The position numbers and the translations under genes are program-made. The notes under the pieces were generated by a model that did no database searches, was not told where the DNA came from, and saw nothing but the letters and a program-made list of their open reading frames with translations. A stretch of 64,000 nucleotides of DNA from Microbacterium resistens NBRC 103078. Lineage in GTDB: Bacteria > Actinomycetota > Actinomycetes > Actinomycetales > Microbacteriaceae. Below are positions 47,601-56,265 of this stretch, piece by piece (position 1 is the first letter of the stretch; every line of letters starts with the position of its first letter). Location: NCBI RefSeq assembly GCF_001552355.1, contig NZ_BCRA01000010.1, positions 39,297 through 103,296 on the forward strand, in the 5' to 3' direction.

Positions 47601-47820
47601 CGCCCCCCAGTGCCCGACGCCGGTCGCGTACCGCGTGACCGACGTCAACGGGAACCAGACCGGCGCGACGATCTCGATCTGCTACGTGGATCGGCCCGGG
47701 GGCTCGCTCCCGGTCACCGGCCTCGGTGCGGAGGCCGGGATCGCCGGACTTGCGGGGCTCGCCCTGCTGGCGCTGGGGGGAGGCGCCTACCTGATCGGCC
47801 GTCGTCGCCAGACGCTGTAG
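41617..47820 (+). CDS. Giant LPXTG-anchored surface protein with 15 CshA-fibril-like repeats
   Basis: 2067-aa wall-anchored protein. An unusually long N-terminal tail (about 70 residues) precedes a signal peptide (IAIAGTVLLAVGGLALT, cleavage probably after ALA near residue 97). Residues about 100-370 form a lectin/choice-of-anchor-like domain shared with the protein at 48071, followed by a DUF11-like Ig domain. Fifteen repeats of about 100 aa then fill residues 500-2025. Each contains VPGEGxWxVNxDGxxxFxP and xPTPIxYxVxDxxGNxxGA, matching CshA-type fibril repeats. The C-terminus is LPVTG, a hydrophobic helix and RRR, a sortase signal. Very acidic. Probable role is adhesion or a surface fibril. 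No sortase gene is in view. Confidence 0.9.
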   Translation: MFGLSSSGEWSVAGLWNRIRAARGFSASARHEEPDRSSPPPDLARSSSVPQRATTRGELRRAAAARRKQAVRRPIAIAGTVLLAVGGLALTPQLALAAPGSPGVPSDPYVIGHEDFENGTGATATRIADYVNAGGAGYSTDEFWGRQSQCNGVILQYENTQFPSGFCQGFSDRNRDRVTQVNVRRLADVLGQVGAGVQGSQDRNTPVNGSTAETRQNSAVAEWTFWENGNPNETVLISDPFTLPVAQGQRYYTISIDVAEVSCDYLSGQNNSRLDAFLHYGDGSVIAMNKEPIRACTDPDVAYYTSPDLPGGWDSGGAYVAAGRFYSDSAVLLSPEDFQNVQVQVKNRIGASSGNDFAIDNLILLDATPQLDKSFSPETVKPGEPATLTFTVTNSSDLAEKNGWSFTDALDEGLVVADEPNIGGTCQADVNAAPGSNEIVIADGVLDFMAESCTITVDVIAQDQAERSKTYSNGPGNVTQNGLNPPGDSTLTVEDEAPAATDDESRGNPQGEPVTVNPLANDAGALDPSTVNITDPATGEPTKRLEVPGEGVWVVNEDGTITFTPEDGFTGNPTSIAYTVEDEYGEQTGANVIVTYVPEAQDDEDLDNPPGTPVTVDVLANDSDNLDPSTVDITDPNTGEPTKELVVPGEGVWVVNDDGSITFTPEEGFPGNPTPIDYTVSDTDGNEVGATVVVTYLPVANDDESLGNEPGTPVTLNVLENDSPDLDPSTLNITDPATGQPTKRLAVPGEGVWTVNDDGTITFTPEEGFDGEPTPIAYTVEDADGNETGANVRVGYLPAAEDDEDLDNEPGTPVTLAVLGNDTDDLDPSTVNITDPNTGEPTKRLVVPGEGVWVVNDDGSITFTPEEGFPGDPTPIAYTVRDTDGNETGANVVVTYLPVANDDESRGNEPGTPVTVNVLENDSEDLDPSTLNITDPATGQPTKRLAVPGEGVWTVNDDGTITFTPEDGFVGDPTPIGYTVEDADGNETGANVVVTYLPAAQDDEDLDNEPGTPVTVDVLGNDSDNLDPSTVNITDPATGEPTKRLVVPGEGVWVVNEDGSITFTPEDGFTGNPTPIAYTVEDNDGNGVGANVVVTYLPEAADDESLNNPRGATVTVPVLDNDSDNLDPSTVNITDPDGNPVKTLEVPGEGVWTVNDDGSITFAPEEGFAGDPTPIRYSVQDQGGNTVDAQVIVTYVDPEAKDDESKGNTPGQPVTVPVLDNDEGDLDPSTLNITDPTTGEPTKRLEVPGEGVWMVNDDGTVTFTPEEGFSGDPTPIAYTVEDTEGNETGANVIVTYLPEAVDDESRNNPQGSTVTVPVLDNDSDNVDPSTVNITDPDGKPVKELVVPGEGVWTVNDDGTITFAPEDGFTGNPTPIAYTVEDEEGNEVGANVVVTYLPEANDDESRDNARGATVTVPVLDNDSDNLDPSTVNITDPSTGEPVKELAVPGEGVWTVNDDGSITFTPEEGFAGDPTPIRYSVQDRDGNTVDAQVIVTYVDPVAQNDESKGNTPGQPVTVPVLDNDGGALDPSTLNITDPDGNPVKELVVPGEGTWTVNEDGSITFTPEPGFSGNPTPIGYTVEDTEGNPTGATLVVTYLPEAADDESRNNPRGEAVTVPVLDNDSDNVDPSTVNITDPDGNPVKELVVPGEGTWTVNEDGSITFTPEPGFEGDPTPIAYTVEDADGNQVGAEVIVTYLDPDADPRGRDDRSDGNRIGQPVTVPVLGNDDGALDPSTLSITDPDGNPVKELVVPGEGTWTVNDDGSITFTPEPGYTGNPTPIQYTVEDQDGRETGGKVTVTYLPEAYDDASLNNPCRAATTAADGTLVAQAAGATTCGPVTVDVLGNDSDNVDPSTVNITDPDGNPVKELVVPGEGTWTVNPDGSITFTPEEGFSGNPTPIRYTVKDPFGNEVGAEVVITYVHDPEAPEPPRAHDDVSRDNPWGPVIVSPLENDEGEFDVPSLELVGPDGTGTKELTVPGEGVWIVNPDGTVRFIPAPGAPQCPTPVAYRVTDVNGNQTGATISICYVDRPGGSLPVTGLGAEAGIAGLAGLALLALGGGAYLIGRRRQTL
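43117..47690 (+). repeat. Fifteen in-frame tandem repeats of about 300 bp
   Basis: Units begin at DDxSxxN / DDEDLDN near 43120, 43420, 43720, 44020, 44320, 44620, 44920, 45220, 45520, 45820, 46120, 46420, 46730, 47030 and 47400. The period is 297-300 bp, with high nucleotide identity among the first ten units. Unit 14 carries an extra Ala/Thr-rich insertion with two Cys. Confidence 0.9.
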
Positions 47821-47852
47821 CCGCCTTGCAGCATCAGGCGTGACGCCGGAGC

Positions 47853-47884
47853 GGGAGCGGCGGTCCCTCGGGGCCGCCGCTCCC
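47853..47884 (+). terminator. Terminator after giant surface protein 1
   Basis: Perfect 11-bp stem GGGAGCGGCGG / CCGCCGCTCCC with a 10-base loop, 33 bp after the stop codon, followed by TTCGTCGT. Confidence 0.75.
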
Positions 47885-47960
47885 TTCGTCGTGCACTGGC
47901 GAGCATGCTGGCATCCCGTACTGACCACAGGAGCGGCCGGGGTCCCCATGTCTGACACAC

Positions 47961-47988
47961 CAGTATTTGGGAATTGACTGAAATACTG
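47961..47988. promoter_or_regulatory. Inverted repeat upstream of giant surface protein 2
   Basis: CAGTATTT (47961-47968) and AAATACTG (47981-47988) are perfect 8-bp arms separated by 12 bases, in an AT-rich block about 85 bp before the start codon. Candidate operator. The 47885-48070 gap contains no gene. Confidence 0.5.
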
Positions 47989-48070
47989 CGGAACTGTTGC
48001 TCACAGCGAATTGTCATGTTGGGGGAACCCTGGCATCCTGTTTCCGATACCGATCGATCGAGGGGGAACG

Positions 48071-51000
48071 ATGCGGCGAAACGCACAGACGGCGACGACG
48101 CGACGGACGGCGAGGCCGCGGCGGGGATTGTTGGCGGGGCTCATCGTTCCGCTGCTCATCTCTGTCGGCCTCGTCGGCGCGGACGTCGTAGCGGATGCCT
48201 CGACCCCTGCGGTGGCGGCACCGGGCAACCCCGGCACGCCGGGCCCCGCCCGCGAGATCTACTACGAGGGGTTCGAGAACAACACGGGCGCGACCGCGGT
48301 CAGCCTGCGCAACTACGTGGGAGCCCAGGGCGAGGTCTACACCGCGCACGACTACTGGCTGCGGCAGGACCAGTGCAACGGCGTCGTGGTCCAATACTCG
48401 GCCACCGTCTTCCCCAGCGGCTTCTGCACGACGGAGTACAACTCGCGCAACAACGTGCGGCGGATGGCTGACGTGCTCGGCCAGGTCGACGCCGGCGTCG
48501 TCGGCAGCCGCAACCCCGCGGCTCCGGTGAACGGCTCGACAGCGGCGACGCGCACCAATCACGCGATCACCGCCTGGACCGGTAACGTCTCCGGGCCGAA
48601 CAACGCCGTGACGTTCGAGACGCCGCCGTTCGACCTGGCGGGCAACGGCACCCGCTTCTACACCGCCTCAGTCAACGTGGCTGAGACGTCGTGCACTTAC
48701 CGACAGGGGCAGAACAACTCCCGCTTGAACTTCTCCCTGGTGGCCGGGAACCAAGAGCTGCCCGTGACGAAGGACCCGATCCGCGCCTGCACGGACCCGG
48801 ATGTGCGCTACTACACGTCCCCGGCGCTCTCCGGCGGGTGGGGCAACGGTGGCGCCTACGTCGCTGCCGGCCAGTTCTACGCCGACAGCTCGTTCCTCGT
48901 GGACACGGCGCAGTACCCGAACCTTCAGCTTCGGATGCGCAACGCCGTCGGCACGAGCGACGGCAACGACTTCGCCTACGACAACGTCCGGCTGTTCGAC
49001 GCGACCCCGCAGATGGACAAGTCGTTCTCCCCGGAGCGCGTGCCGGTCAACGGCGTGTCGACCCTGACCTTCACCGTGACGAACACGGACGACCTCGCGG
49101 AGAAGCGCGGCTGGTCCTTCACGGACACGTTGCCGGAGGGCCTCGTCGTCGCGGATCCCGCCAACATCGGCGGCACCTGTACGGCGAACACCACGGCAGC
49201 CGCCGGCTCCGGGACGATCACGGTCGCGGACGGCGTGCTGGAGTTCATGGAGGAGTCCTGCACCATCACCGTGGACGTCACGTCGGCGTCGCCCGGCCCC
49301 GCGGACGCCTCCCCGGTGGTCTACGCGAACTGCGCGGAGAACATCACCTCCGCGGGTCTGGACGCCCCGGCCTGCGCGGAGGTCGAGTTCTACAACGAGC
49401 CGCACCTGACGCTCACGAAGTCCAGCGACGGCAGCGGCGCCTCCCGCGTCGGCGACACGGTGACGTACACCGTGACGGCCACGAACGACGGGACCGGCAA
49501 CTACACGGACGACAACCCGGCCGTCGTCGTCGACGACCTCACCGGAGTGCTCGACGACGCGACCCTCGTCGACGGTTCCGTGCGGGCCACGATCGACGGC
49601 GCTGCGACCGCGGCGCCGACCCGCGACGGTAACCGCCTCGTATGGCAGGGGCCGCTCGCGGTCGGCTCCACGATGACGCTCACCTACCAGGTGGTCCTCA
49701 CCGGTGAGGGCGATGATCGGGTGAACAACGTCGCCTTCCCGCCGGGCACGCCCTACGATCCGGAGAACCCTCCTGCGACCCCCGTCTGCGGGGAAGAGGG
49801 CAGCGTCTGCACCGACATGGTGTTCCCCGGGATCAGCATGACGAAGTCGTCGCAGCAGGAATCGTATGACTACGGGCGGCGGATCAACTACACCTTCACG
49901 GTGACGAACACCGGTGGCGTCCCGCTCACCGACATCACGATCAACGAGGAGTCGTTCAGCGGCAGCGGGCAGATGTCCGCGATCACCTGCGACGCCACGG
50001 AGCTCGCGCCGGACGAGACCACGACCTGCCACGCCACCTACACGGCGACGGGCGCCGACGTGGACCGCGGCAGCATCGACAACACCGCGACCGCGACCGG
50101 TACGCCGCCCGAGGGGGACCCGGTGGTCTCCGGCCCGGATTCGCACCGTCTCGTCGCGCCGCAGAGTCCGGTGCTGACGATCGACAAGCTCTCCGACGCG
50201 CAGGAGCTCGTCGCGGGGGAGACGATCCGGTTCTGGTTCGTGATCAGCAACGAAGGAAACGTCACCGTCAGCGACATCGCGGTCGAGGAGGTCTCCTTCG
50301 ACGGCAGCGGCGACCCGATCGTCATCTCCTGCCCGGGGGACACGCTCGCGGCGTACCAGCAGATGACCTGTTTCGGAGACTACGTCGTCACCCAGGAGGA
50401 CGTGGACAAGGGCACCCTCACCAACACGGCCACGGTGACCGGCAAGGACCCGGGCGGAGACCCGGTGGACGGCGGCGAGGACACCGTGAACGTGCCCTCG
50501 GATCCGGAGCCCGGCCTCTCGCTCGTGAAGAGCACCCCGGACGACGAGCTCATCGTGGGCGACGAGGTCGTCTACTGGTTCCAGGTGCGCAACACCGGCA
50601 ACGTCACGGTCGACGAGATCGCCGTCGCGGAGGTGGCCTTCAGCGGATCGGGCGAGATGTCCCCGATCACCTGCGAGGCCACCAGGCTGCCGCCTCGGGG
50701 GACCACCTGGTGCTCCGCGACCTACACGGTGACGCAGGAGGATGTGGACGCGGGCATCCTCGACAACACGGCTGTGGCCACGGGCGAGGCTCCCGACGAC
50801 GGGCCCGTCAGCTCCAACGAGTCCCAGGTGTCGATCCCGGGCGCCCAGAACCCGGGGCTCACCCTGGTGAAGAGCTCCGACACCGAGCGGCTGGAGATCG
50901 GAAAGCCGGTGACGTACTCCTTCGAGGTCACGAACACCGGCGACGTCACGGTGGGCAACATCGTCGTCAGCGAGCTGGACTTCGACGGACACGGCACGAT

Positions 51001-54000
51001 GGGCGAGATCGTCTGCCCCTCCAATGGGCCGCTGGCGCCCGGAGACGCGCTCACCTGCACCGCGACGTACACGCCTGTACAGGACGACATCGATCAGGGC
51101 GGCGCGACGAACACGGCCGTCGCGGAGGGTACGCAGCCCGGCGGCGATCCGGTGACGACGCCCCCCTCCGAGGCGTTCATCCCGGGCGGTGGGAACCCGC
51201 AGCTCGTGATCGAGAAGTCGGCGAGCAGCGACGAACTCGTCGCAGGAGAGACGATCACCTACTCCTTCCGCGTCGAGAACACCGGCGACACCACCCTGAC
51301 CGATGTCACGGTGGTCGAGGGGGACTTCTCCGGAAGCGGCGACCTCTCCGAGATCACCTGCCCGGCGGAAGCCGCACAGATGGCTCCGGGCGATGTCGTC
51401 ACCTGTACCGCGACCTACGTCGTGACTCAGGCGGACGTGGACGCCGGCAGCGTGCAGAACTCGGCGCATGCACAGGGCACTCCGCCCGGCGGCGGCGATC
51501 CGGTGGTCTCGAACCCGGACGACGAGACCGTGACGGCTGACCCGCGGCCCGGGATCGCGCTCGTGAAGTCGGCGGACACGGACACGATCGTCGCGGGTGA
51601 GACGGTGACGTACACCTTCGTCGTGACGAACACGGGGAACGTGACGCTGACCGGGATCCTCCTCACCGAGGAGGCCTGGACGGGCTGGGAGGACGAGCCC
51701 GACATCCTGTGTCCTGAGGACGAGGCCGCGTCCCTCGCGCCGGGCGCCTCGCTGACGTGCACGGGCGAGTACGTGGTCCAGCAGGAGGACGTCGACGCCG
51801 GTCGGCTGTACAACGCGGCTGTCGCGAACGGCACGCCGCCGAACACCGACACCCCGATCTTCTCGGACCCGTCGGAGGTCACGCTGACGGCGGACCCGAA
51901 CCCGTCCCTGGATCTGGTCAAGAGCACGGACACGACCGAGCTCGTGGCCGGTGAGACCATCACGTACACGTTCGTGGTCACCAACGACGGCAACCAGACG
52001 CTGACCGACATCGCGATCCGGGAGGACTCCTTCACCGGATCGGGCCCGATGTCCGCGATCACGTGCACGCCGGAGGACGCACAGCGCTCTCTCGCGCCGG
52101 GCGCGCAGCTCCAGTGCACGGCGACCTACGAGGTGACCCAGGCGGATGCGGATCGGGGGACCATCGACAACACGGCCACCGCGACCGGGACGCCGCCGGG
52201 CGGTCAGCCGCCGGTGTCCTCTCCTCCGTCGGAGGTCCGGATCCCCCAGGAGATCGATCCGCGGATCGCGCTGGTCAAGTCCTCGGACACAGACGTGCTG
52301 GTGGCCGGGGAGACGATCACCTACTCGTTCGCTGTGACGAACACCGGCAACGTCACCCTCACGGACGTGCAGATCGCCGAGGATGCGTTCACGGGTTCGG
52401 GAGAGGTCTCCGCGATCTCCTGCCCGGATGAGGCTGCTTCTCTCGCTCCGGGGCGGACCATCACCTGCACCGCCACCTACACGGTCACGCAGGCGGACGT
52501 CGACGCGGGGTCCGTGGAGAACACGGCGACGGCGTCGGGATTCCCGCCGCGCGGAGGGGACCGGGTTTCGTCGGACCCCTCCAGCACTGAGGCGACCGCA
52601 GAGCCGGAGCCGGGGATCGAGATCGTGAAGAGCTCCGACACCGAGAGCTTCGTCGCAGGACAGACGATCACGTACTCGTTCGCCGTGACGAACACCGGCA
52701 ACGTCACGCTGACGGACGTGACGGTGAAGGAGGGCGACTTCGACGGCACGGGCGAGCTCTCGGCGATCGAGTGCCCGGCCGAGGCGTCCTCGCTCGCTCC
52801 CGGCGAGACCGTCACCTGTACCGCGACCTACGTCGCCACGCAGGCCGACGCCGATCGCGGCTCGCTCACCAACAGCGCGACAGGGACGGGGACTCCGCCC
52901 GGGGGCGAGCCGCCGGTGTCGTCTCCGCCGTCCGAGGTCCGCGTGCCCTCCGACCAGGCGCCCGGTCTCTCTGTGGTGAAGTCGGCTGACAAGACCGAGC
53001 TCGTCGTGGGGGAGAGGATCACGTACTCGTTCGTGGTGACGAACACGGGGAACGTGACGCTCACGGAGGTGTCGGTGAACGAGTCGTCGTTCACCGGATC
53101 GGGCGAGATGTCCGCGATCGAGTGTCCGCCAGAGGCGGCGTCTCTGGCTCCGGGTGCACAGGTCGTGTGCACCGCGACGTACGTGGTCACCCAGGCCGAT
53201 GCGGATGCGGGCAGTGTCGAGAACACCGCCACGGCGACGGGTACGCCGCCCGGCGGTGACCCGCTCGACTCGCCGCCGTCGTCGGTGCGGGTGCCGCAGG
53301 ATCCGGCTCCGGGCCTGTCGTTGGTGAAGACGGCGGACCCCGCTCAGGGCGGGAAGGTCGGGGACACGATCACGTACTCGTTCACGGTGACCAACACCGG
53401 GAATGTGACCCTCACGGACGTGACGGTGGACGAGGGGGAGTTCTCCGGAACAGGAGAGCTGTCTGAGATCGTCTGCCCGGACGGGGCCAACACGCTCGTC
53501 CCCGGTCAGGCCGTCACGTGTACGGCGAGCTACGTTCTGACCCAAGCCGATGTGGATGCCGGGGGCGTGACCAACTCCGCGGTGGCCACGGGCAACCCGC
53601 CGGGCGGTGAGCCGCCGGTGACGTCGCCGCCGTCGGAGGTGACGGTGCCGCTTCCGCCGGAGCCGGGTGTGTCGATGGTGAAGTCGGCCGACAAGACCGA
53701 GCTCGTCGCCGGGGAGACGATCACGTACTCGTTCGTGGTGACGAACACGGGCAACGTGACGCTCACGGACGTGTCGGTGGACGAGGTGTCGTTCAGCGGA
53801 ACGGGAGAGTTGTCCCCGGTGATCTGCCCCGAGGGCGCGGCGTCGCTCGCTCCCGGAGCCCAGGTCGTCTGCACCGCGACGTACGTGGTAACGCAGGCGG
53901 ACGTGGACGCCGGGACTCTGGAGAATACGGCGTCGGTGACGGGGAATCCGCCGGGAGGTCAGCCTCCGGTGGAGTCGCCGCCGTCGTCGGTGCGGGTGCC

Positions 54001-54848
54001 GCAGGATCCGGCTCCGGGCCTGTCGTTGGTGAAGACGGCGGACCCCGCTCAGGGCGGGAAGGTCGGGGGACACGATCACGTACTCGTTCACGGTGACCAA
54101 CACCGGGAATGTGACCCTCACGGACGTGACGGTGGACGAGGGGGAGTTCTCCGGAACAGGAGAGCTGTCCGAGATCGTCTGCCCGGCTGCATCCCTCGCG
54201 CTGGCGCCTGGGCAGAGCGCCGTCTGCACGGCCACGTACGTCCTGACCCAGGCGGACGTGGACGCCGGAGGCGTCCAGAACGTGGCGACGGCGACCGGGA
54301 CGCCCCCGCACGGCGAGCCACCGGTGACGTCGCCGCCGTCCGAGGTGCACGTGCCGCTTCCGCCGGAGCCGGGACTCGGCATCGTGAAGACCGCCGACAC
54401 CGATCGTGCGATCCGGGTCGGGCAGGTCATCACCTACTCGTTCGCGGTGACGAACACCGGGAACGTGACGTTGACGGACGTGCAGGTCGTCGAAGGAGAC
54501 TTCTCAGGCGCGGGGACGCTGTCCGCGATCACGTGCCCTGCGGGCATCGCCGCGCTCGCCCCGGGGGAGACCGTCGTATGCACCGCGACCTACACGGTCC
54601 AGGCGGCCGACCTCACGGGCGCCGCGCTGAGCAACGTGGCCACGGCCACCGGCAATCCGCCGGGGGAAGAGCCGCCGGTGGCGTCGCCGCCCTCGGAAGC
54701 GGTCATCGACACCCCGACGCCGCCGGCCCCGCCGCTGCCCGTGACGGGCGGGGAGATCAGCATGGGGATCGTTCTGCTCGCGATCGGACTGCTCGCGGGA
54801 GGAGCGGCGCTGCGCGCCGCCGGTCGCCGACGCGCCGACCGTCACTGA
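48071..54848 (+). CDS. Giant LPXTG surface protein with DUF11-like repeats, frameshifted near 3' end
   Basis: Wall-anchored protein of about 2258 aa if a frameshift is repaired. The signal peptide has LLAGLIVPLLISVGLVGADVV. Residues about 55-330 share the N-terminal domain of the protein at 41617 (FPSGFC, RRMADVLGQV, DPIRACTDPDVRYYTSP, DATPQMDKSFSPE). After two DUF11-type domains come 14 repeats of about 116 aa (GLSLVKSADxxELVAGETITYSFVVTNTGNVTLTDV). The C-terminus is LPVTGG, a hydrophobic helix and RRR. At G5 54065-54069 there is one extra G relative to the near-identical upstream repeat (G4 at the matching site). The uncorrected frame runs to 54856 and loses the last repeat and the anchor. 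The start at 48071 is an ATG after GAGGGGGAACG. Confidence 0.82.
49832..54713 (+). repeat. Fourteen tandem DUF11/Ig-like repeats of about 350 bp
   Basis: Each unit starts at xLxLVKSxD and ends at TGxPPGGxPPVxSPPSEVxVP. Later units are more similar to each other at DNA level than earlier ones, indicating recent duplication toward the 3' end. Confidence 0.88.
53975..54189 (+). repeat. Near-identical copy of 53270-53483 carrying a one-base insertion
   Basis: About 214 bp repeated at a 705-bp offset (two protein repeats) with one substitution (T/C near 54168) and one inserted G at 54065-54069, which shifts the frame. Confidence 0.85.
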
Positions 54849-54860
54849 TGTCGTGACGAC

Positions 54861-54898
54861 GACGCGCCCCTCGTCCCGGACGGGATGAGGGGCGCGTC
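54861..54898 (+). terminator. Terminator after giant surface protein 2
   Basis: Perfect 12-bp stem GACGCGCCCCTC / GAGGGGCGCGTC with a 14-base loop that can pair internally (CCC..GGG), 12 bp after the stop codon. Confidence 0.75.
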
Positions 54899-54949
54899 GC
54901 GTCGACGTCCGTGTCCGCGGTTCCGACAGCGGCGGGCCCCCGGGTACCG

Positions 54950-55029
54950 CGTTTCGTCTCGTCGCTGCGCTCCTCGCTCAACGAGCGGGCGCCCCACCGG
55001 TCGTTGAGCGAGCGCAGCGAGTCGAAACG
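54950..55029 (-). repeat. REP-like inverted-repeat element, copy 1 (inverted orientation)
   Basis: An 80-bp hairpin-forming element with outer arms CGTTTCG..CGAAACG and inner arms CGCTCAACGA / CGTTGAGCG. It lies between the convergent surface-protein and alanine dehydrogenase genes. Its reverse complement matches the two copies at 62054 and 62155. Confidence 0.85.
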
Positions 55030-55040
55030 TCCCGGCCCGG

Positions 55041-56132
55041 TCAGGCGGTCAGGCCGTGCGCCTCGGCGACGGCCGGCACCGTGATGCGACCGTCGCGGAC
55101 GTTGAGACCCTTCGCGAGCGCGGCGTCGTCCTCGGCGGCACGGTCCCAGCCCTTGCCCGCGATCGCCGAGACGTAGGGGAGCGTGGCGTTGGTGAGTGCG
55201 CGCGTCGCCGTCTCCGGCACCGCCCCCGGCATGTTCGCGACGCAGTAGTAGATCGAGTCGTGCACGGCGAAGGTGGGGTCGTCGTGGGTGGTGGGGCGCG
55301 ACCCCTCGAAGCAACCGCCCTGGTCGATCGCGATGTCCACGAGCACCGAGCCGGGCTTCATGCCCGCGACCATCTCGTCGGTGACGAGCTTGGGCGCCGC
55401 GGCGCCGGGGATCAGCACCGAGCCGATCACGAGATCGGCGGTGGCGAGCTCCTCGGCGATGGCGTAGCGGCTCGAGGCGCGCGTCTGCAGCGCCCCGCCG
55501 TAACGGTGCTCGAGCTCGCGCAGGCGGGGGAGCGAGATGTCGATCACGGTCACCTGCGAGCCCAGGCCGAGCGCGTTCGCCGCGGCGTGCTCGCCGGCGA
55601 CGCCGCCCCCGATCACGACCGTCTTGGCGCGCGGGGTGCCGGCGATGCCGCCGAGCAGCATGCCGCGGCCGCCGTTCGAGCGCAGCAGCGAATAGGAGCC
55701 CATCGTCACCGACAGGCGGCCGGCGATCTCGCTCATCGGCACGAGCAGGGGCAGGCTGCGATCGGGCAGCTGCACGGTCTCGTACGCGACGGCCGTCGTG
55801 CCCGCCTCGACCAGGGCGGTGGTGAGCGCGCGGTCGGCGGCCAGGTGGAGGTAGGTGAACAGGGTGAGGTCGGAGCGCAGGAAGCCGTACTCCTGCGCGA
55901 TCGGCTCCTTCACTTTGAGCAGCAGGTCGGCCGCGCCCCACGCCTCATCGGCGGTGTCGACGATCTCGGCGCCTGCGGCACGGTACGCGTCGTCGGCGAT
56001 GCCCGGCCCCCGTCCCGCCCCGGACTGCACCAGCACCCGGTGCCCCTCGTGGACGAGCCGGTCGGCTCCGGCCGGCGTGAGCGCGACACGGTTCTCGTTG
56101 TTCTTGACCTCGGTGGGGACAGCGATCCTCAT
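55041..56132 (-). CDS. ald: Alanine dehydrogenase
   Basis: 363-aa NAD-dependent enzyme interconverting L-alanine and pyruvate plus ammonium. MRIAVPTEVKNNENRVALTP opens the AlaDh/PNT N-domain. The catalytic Lys75 (KVKEP) and His96 (LHLA) are at the positions expected from characterised enzymes. The Rossmann loop VIGGGVAGEHAA is at about 174-184. The C-terminal DQGGCFEGSRPTTHDDPTF and YYCVANMPGAVP are highly typical. AGGAGG lies four bases before the ATG. Divergent from an Lrp/AsnC regulator that probably activates it. Confidence 0.96.
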   Translation of the reverse strand: MRIAVPTEVKNNENRVALTPAGADRLVHEGHRVLVQSGAGRGPGIADDAYRAAGAEIVDTADEAWGAADLLLKVKEPIAQEYGFLRSDLTLFTYLHLAADRALTTALVEAGTTAVAYETVQLPDRSLPLLVPMSEIAGRLSVTMGSYSLLRSNGGRGMLLGGIAGTPRAKTVVIGGGVAGEHAAANALGLGSQVTVIDISLPRLRELEHRYGGALQTRASSRYAIAEELATADLVIGSVLIPGAAAPKLVTDEMVAGMKPGSVLVDIAIDQGGCFEGSRPTTHDDPTFAVHDSIYYCVANMPGAVPETATRALTNATLPYVSAIAGKGWDRAAEDDAALAKGLNVRDGRITVPAVAEAHGLTA

Positions 56133-56145
56133 CGATCCTCCTGGT

Positions 56146-56180
56146 GGCGATTTTGTCGTCCTGACGGCGATTTTGTCGTC
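56146..56180. promoter_or_regulatory. Direct repeat in ald-lrp divergent promoter, candidate Lrp/AsnC sites
   Basis: GGCGATTTTGTCGTC occurs exactly at 56146-56160 and 56166-56180, 20 bp apart (two helical turns, same face). An A/T-rich GCAAAGCATTGCAAG follows at 56181. Lrp-type octamers bind such phased sites. Confidence 0.6.
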
Positions 56181-56265
56181 GCAAAGCATTGCAAGAAAAC
56201 GCGCCCGAGTACACATTCTCCGCAGAACCTTCGACAAGAGCAGCGTATCCGGGAGAATCATTCGC

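Noticed and set aside
43117..47690. Regular repeats considered as a CRISPR array
   Set aside because: Period is ~300 bp, units are fully coding and in frame, and there are no short repeats with unique spacers.
43483..47958. A 1491-codon open frame antisense to giant surface protein 1
   Set aside because: It mirrors the repeat structure of the sense gene, has Arg/Val/His-rich low-complexity sequence and no ribosome site. Long antisense frames are expected in GC-rich repetitive genes.
54065..54069. Classical phase-variation homopolymer
   Set aside because: A run of five G is too short for typical slippage-driven phase variation. The extra base is better treated as an indel or sequencing error until reads are checked.
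48668..54433. A 1921-codon open frame antisense to giant surface protein 2
   Set aside because: Same reasoning: composition-driven shadow frame with no recognisable domain. The sense frame has signal peptide, repeats and anchor.
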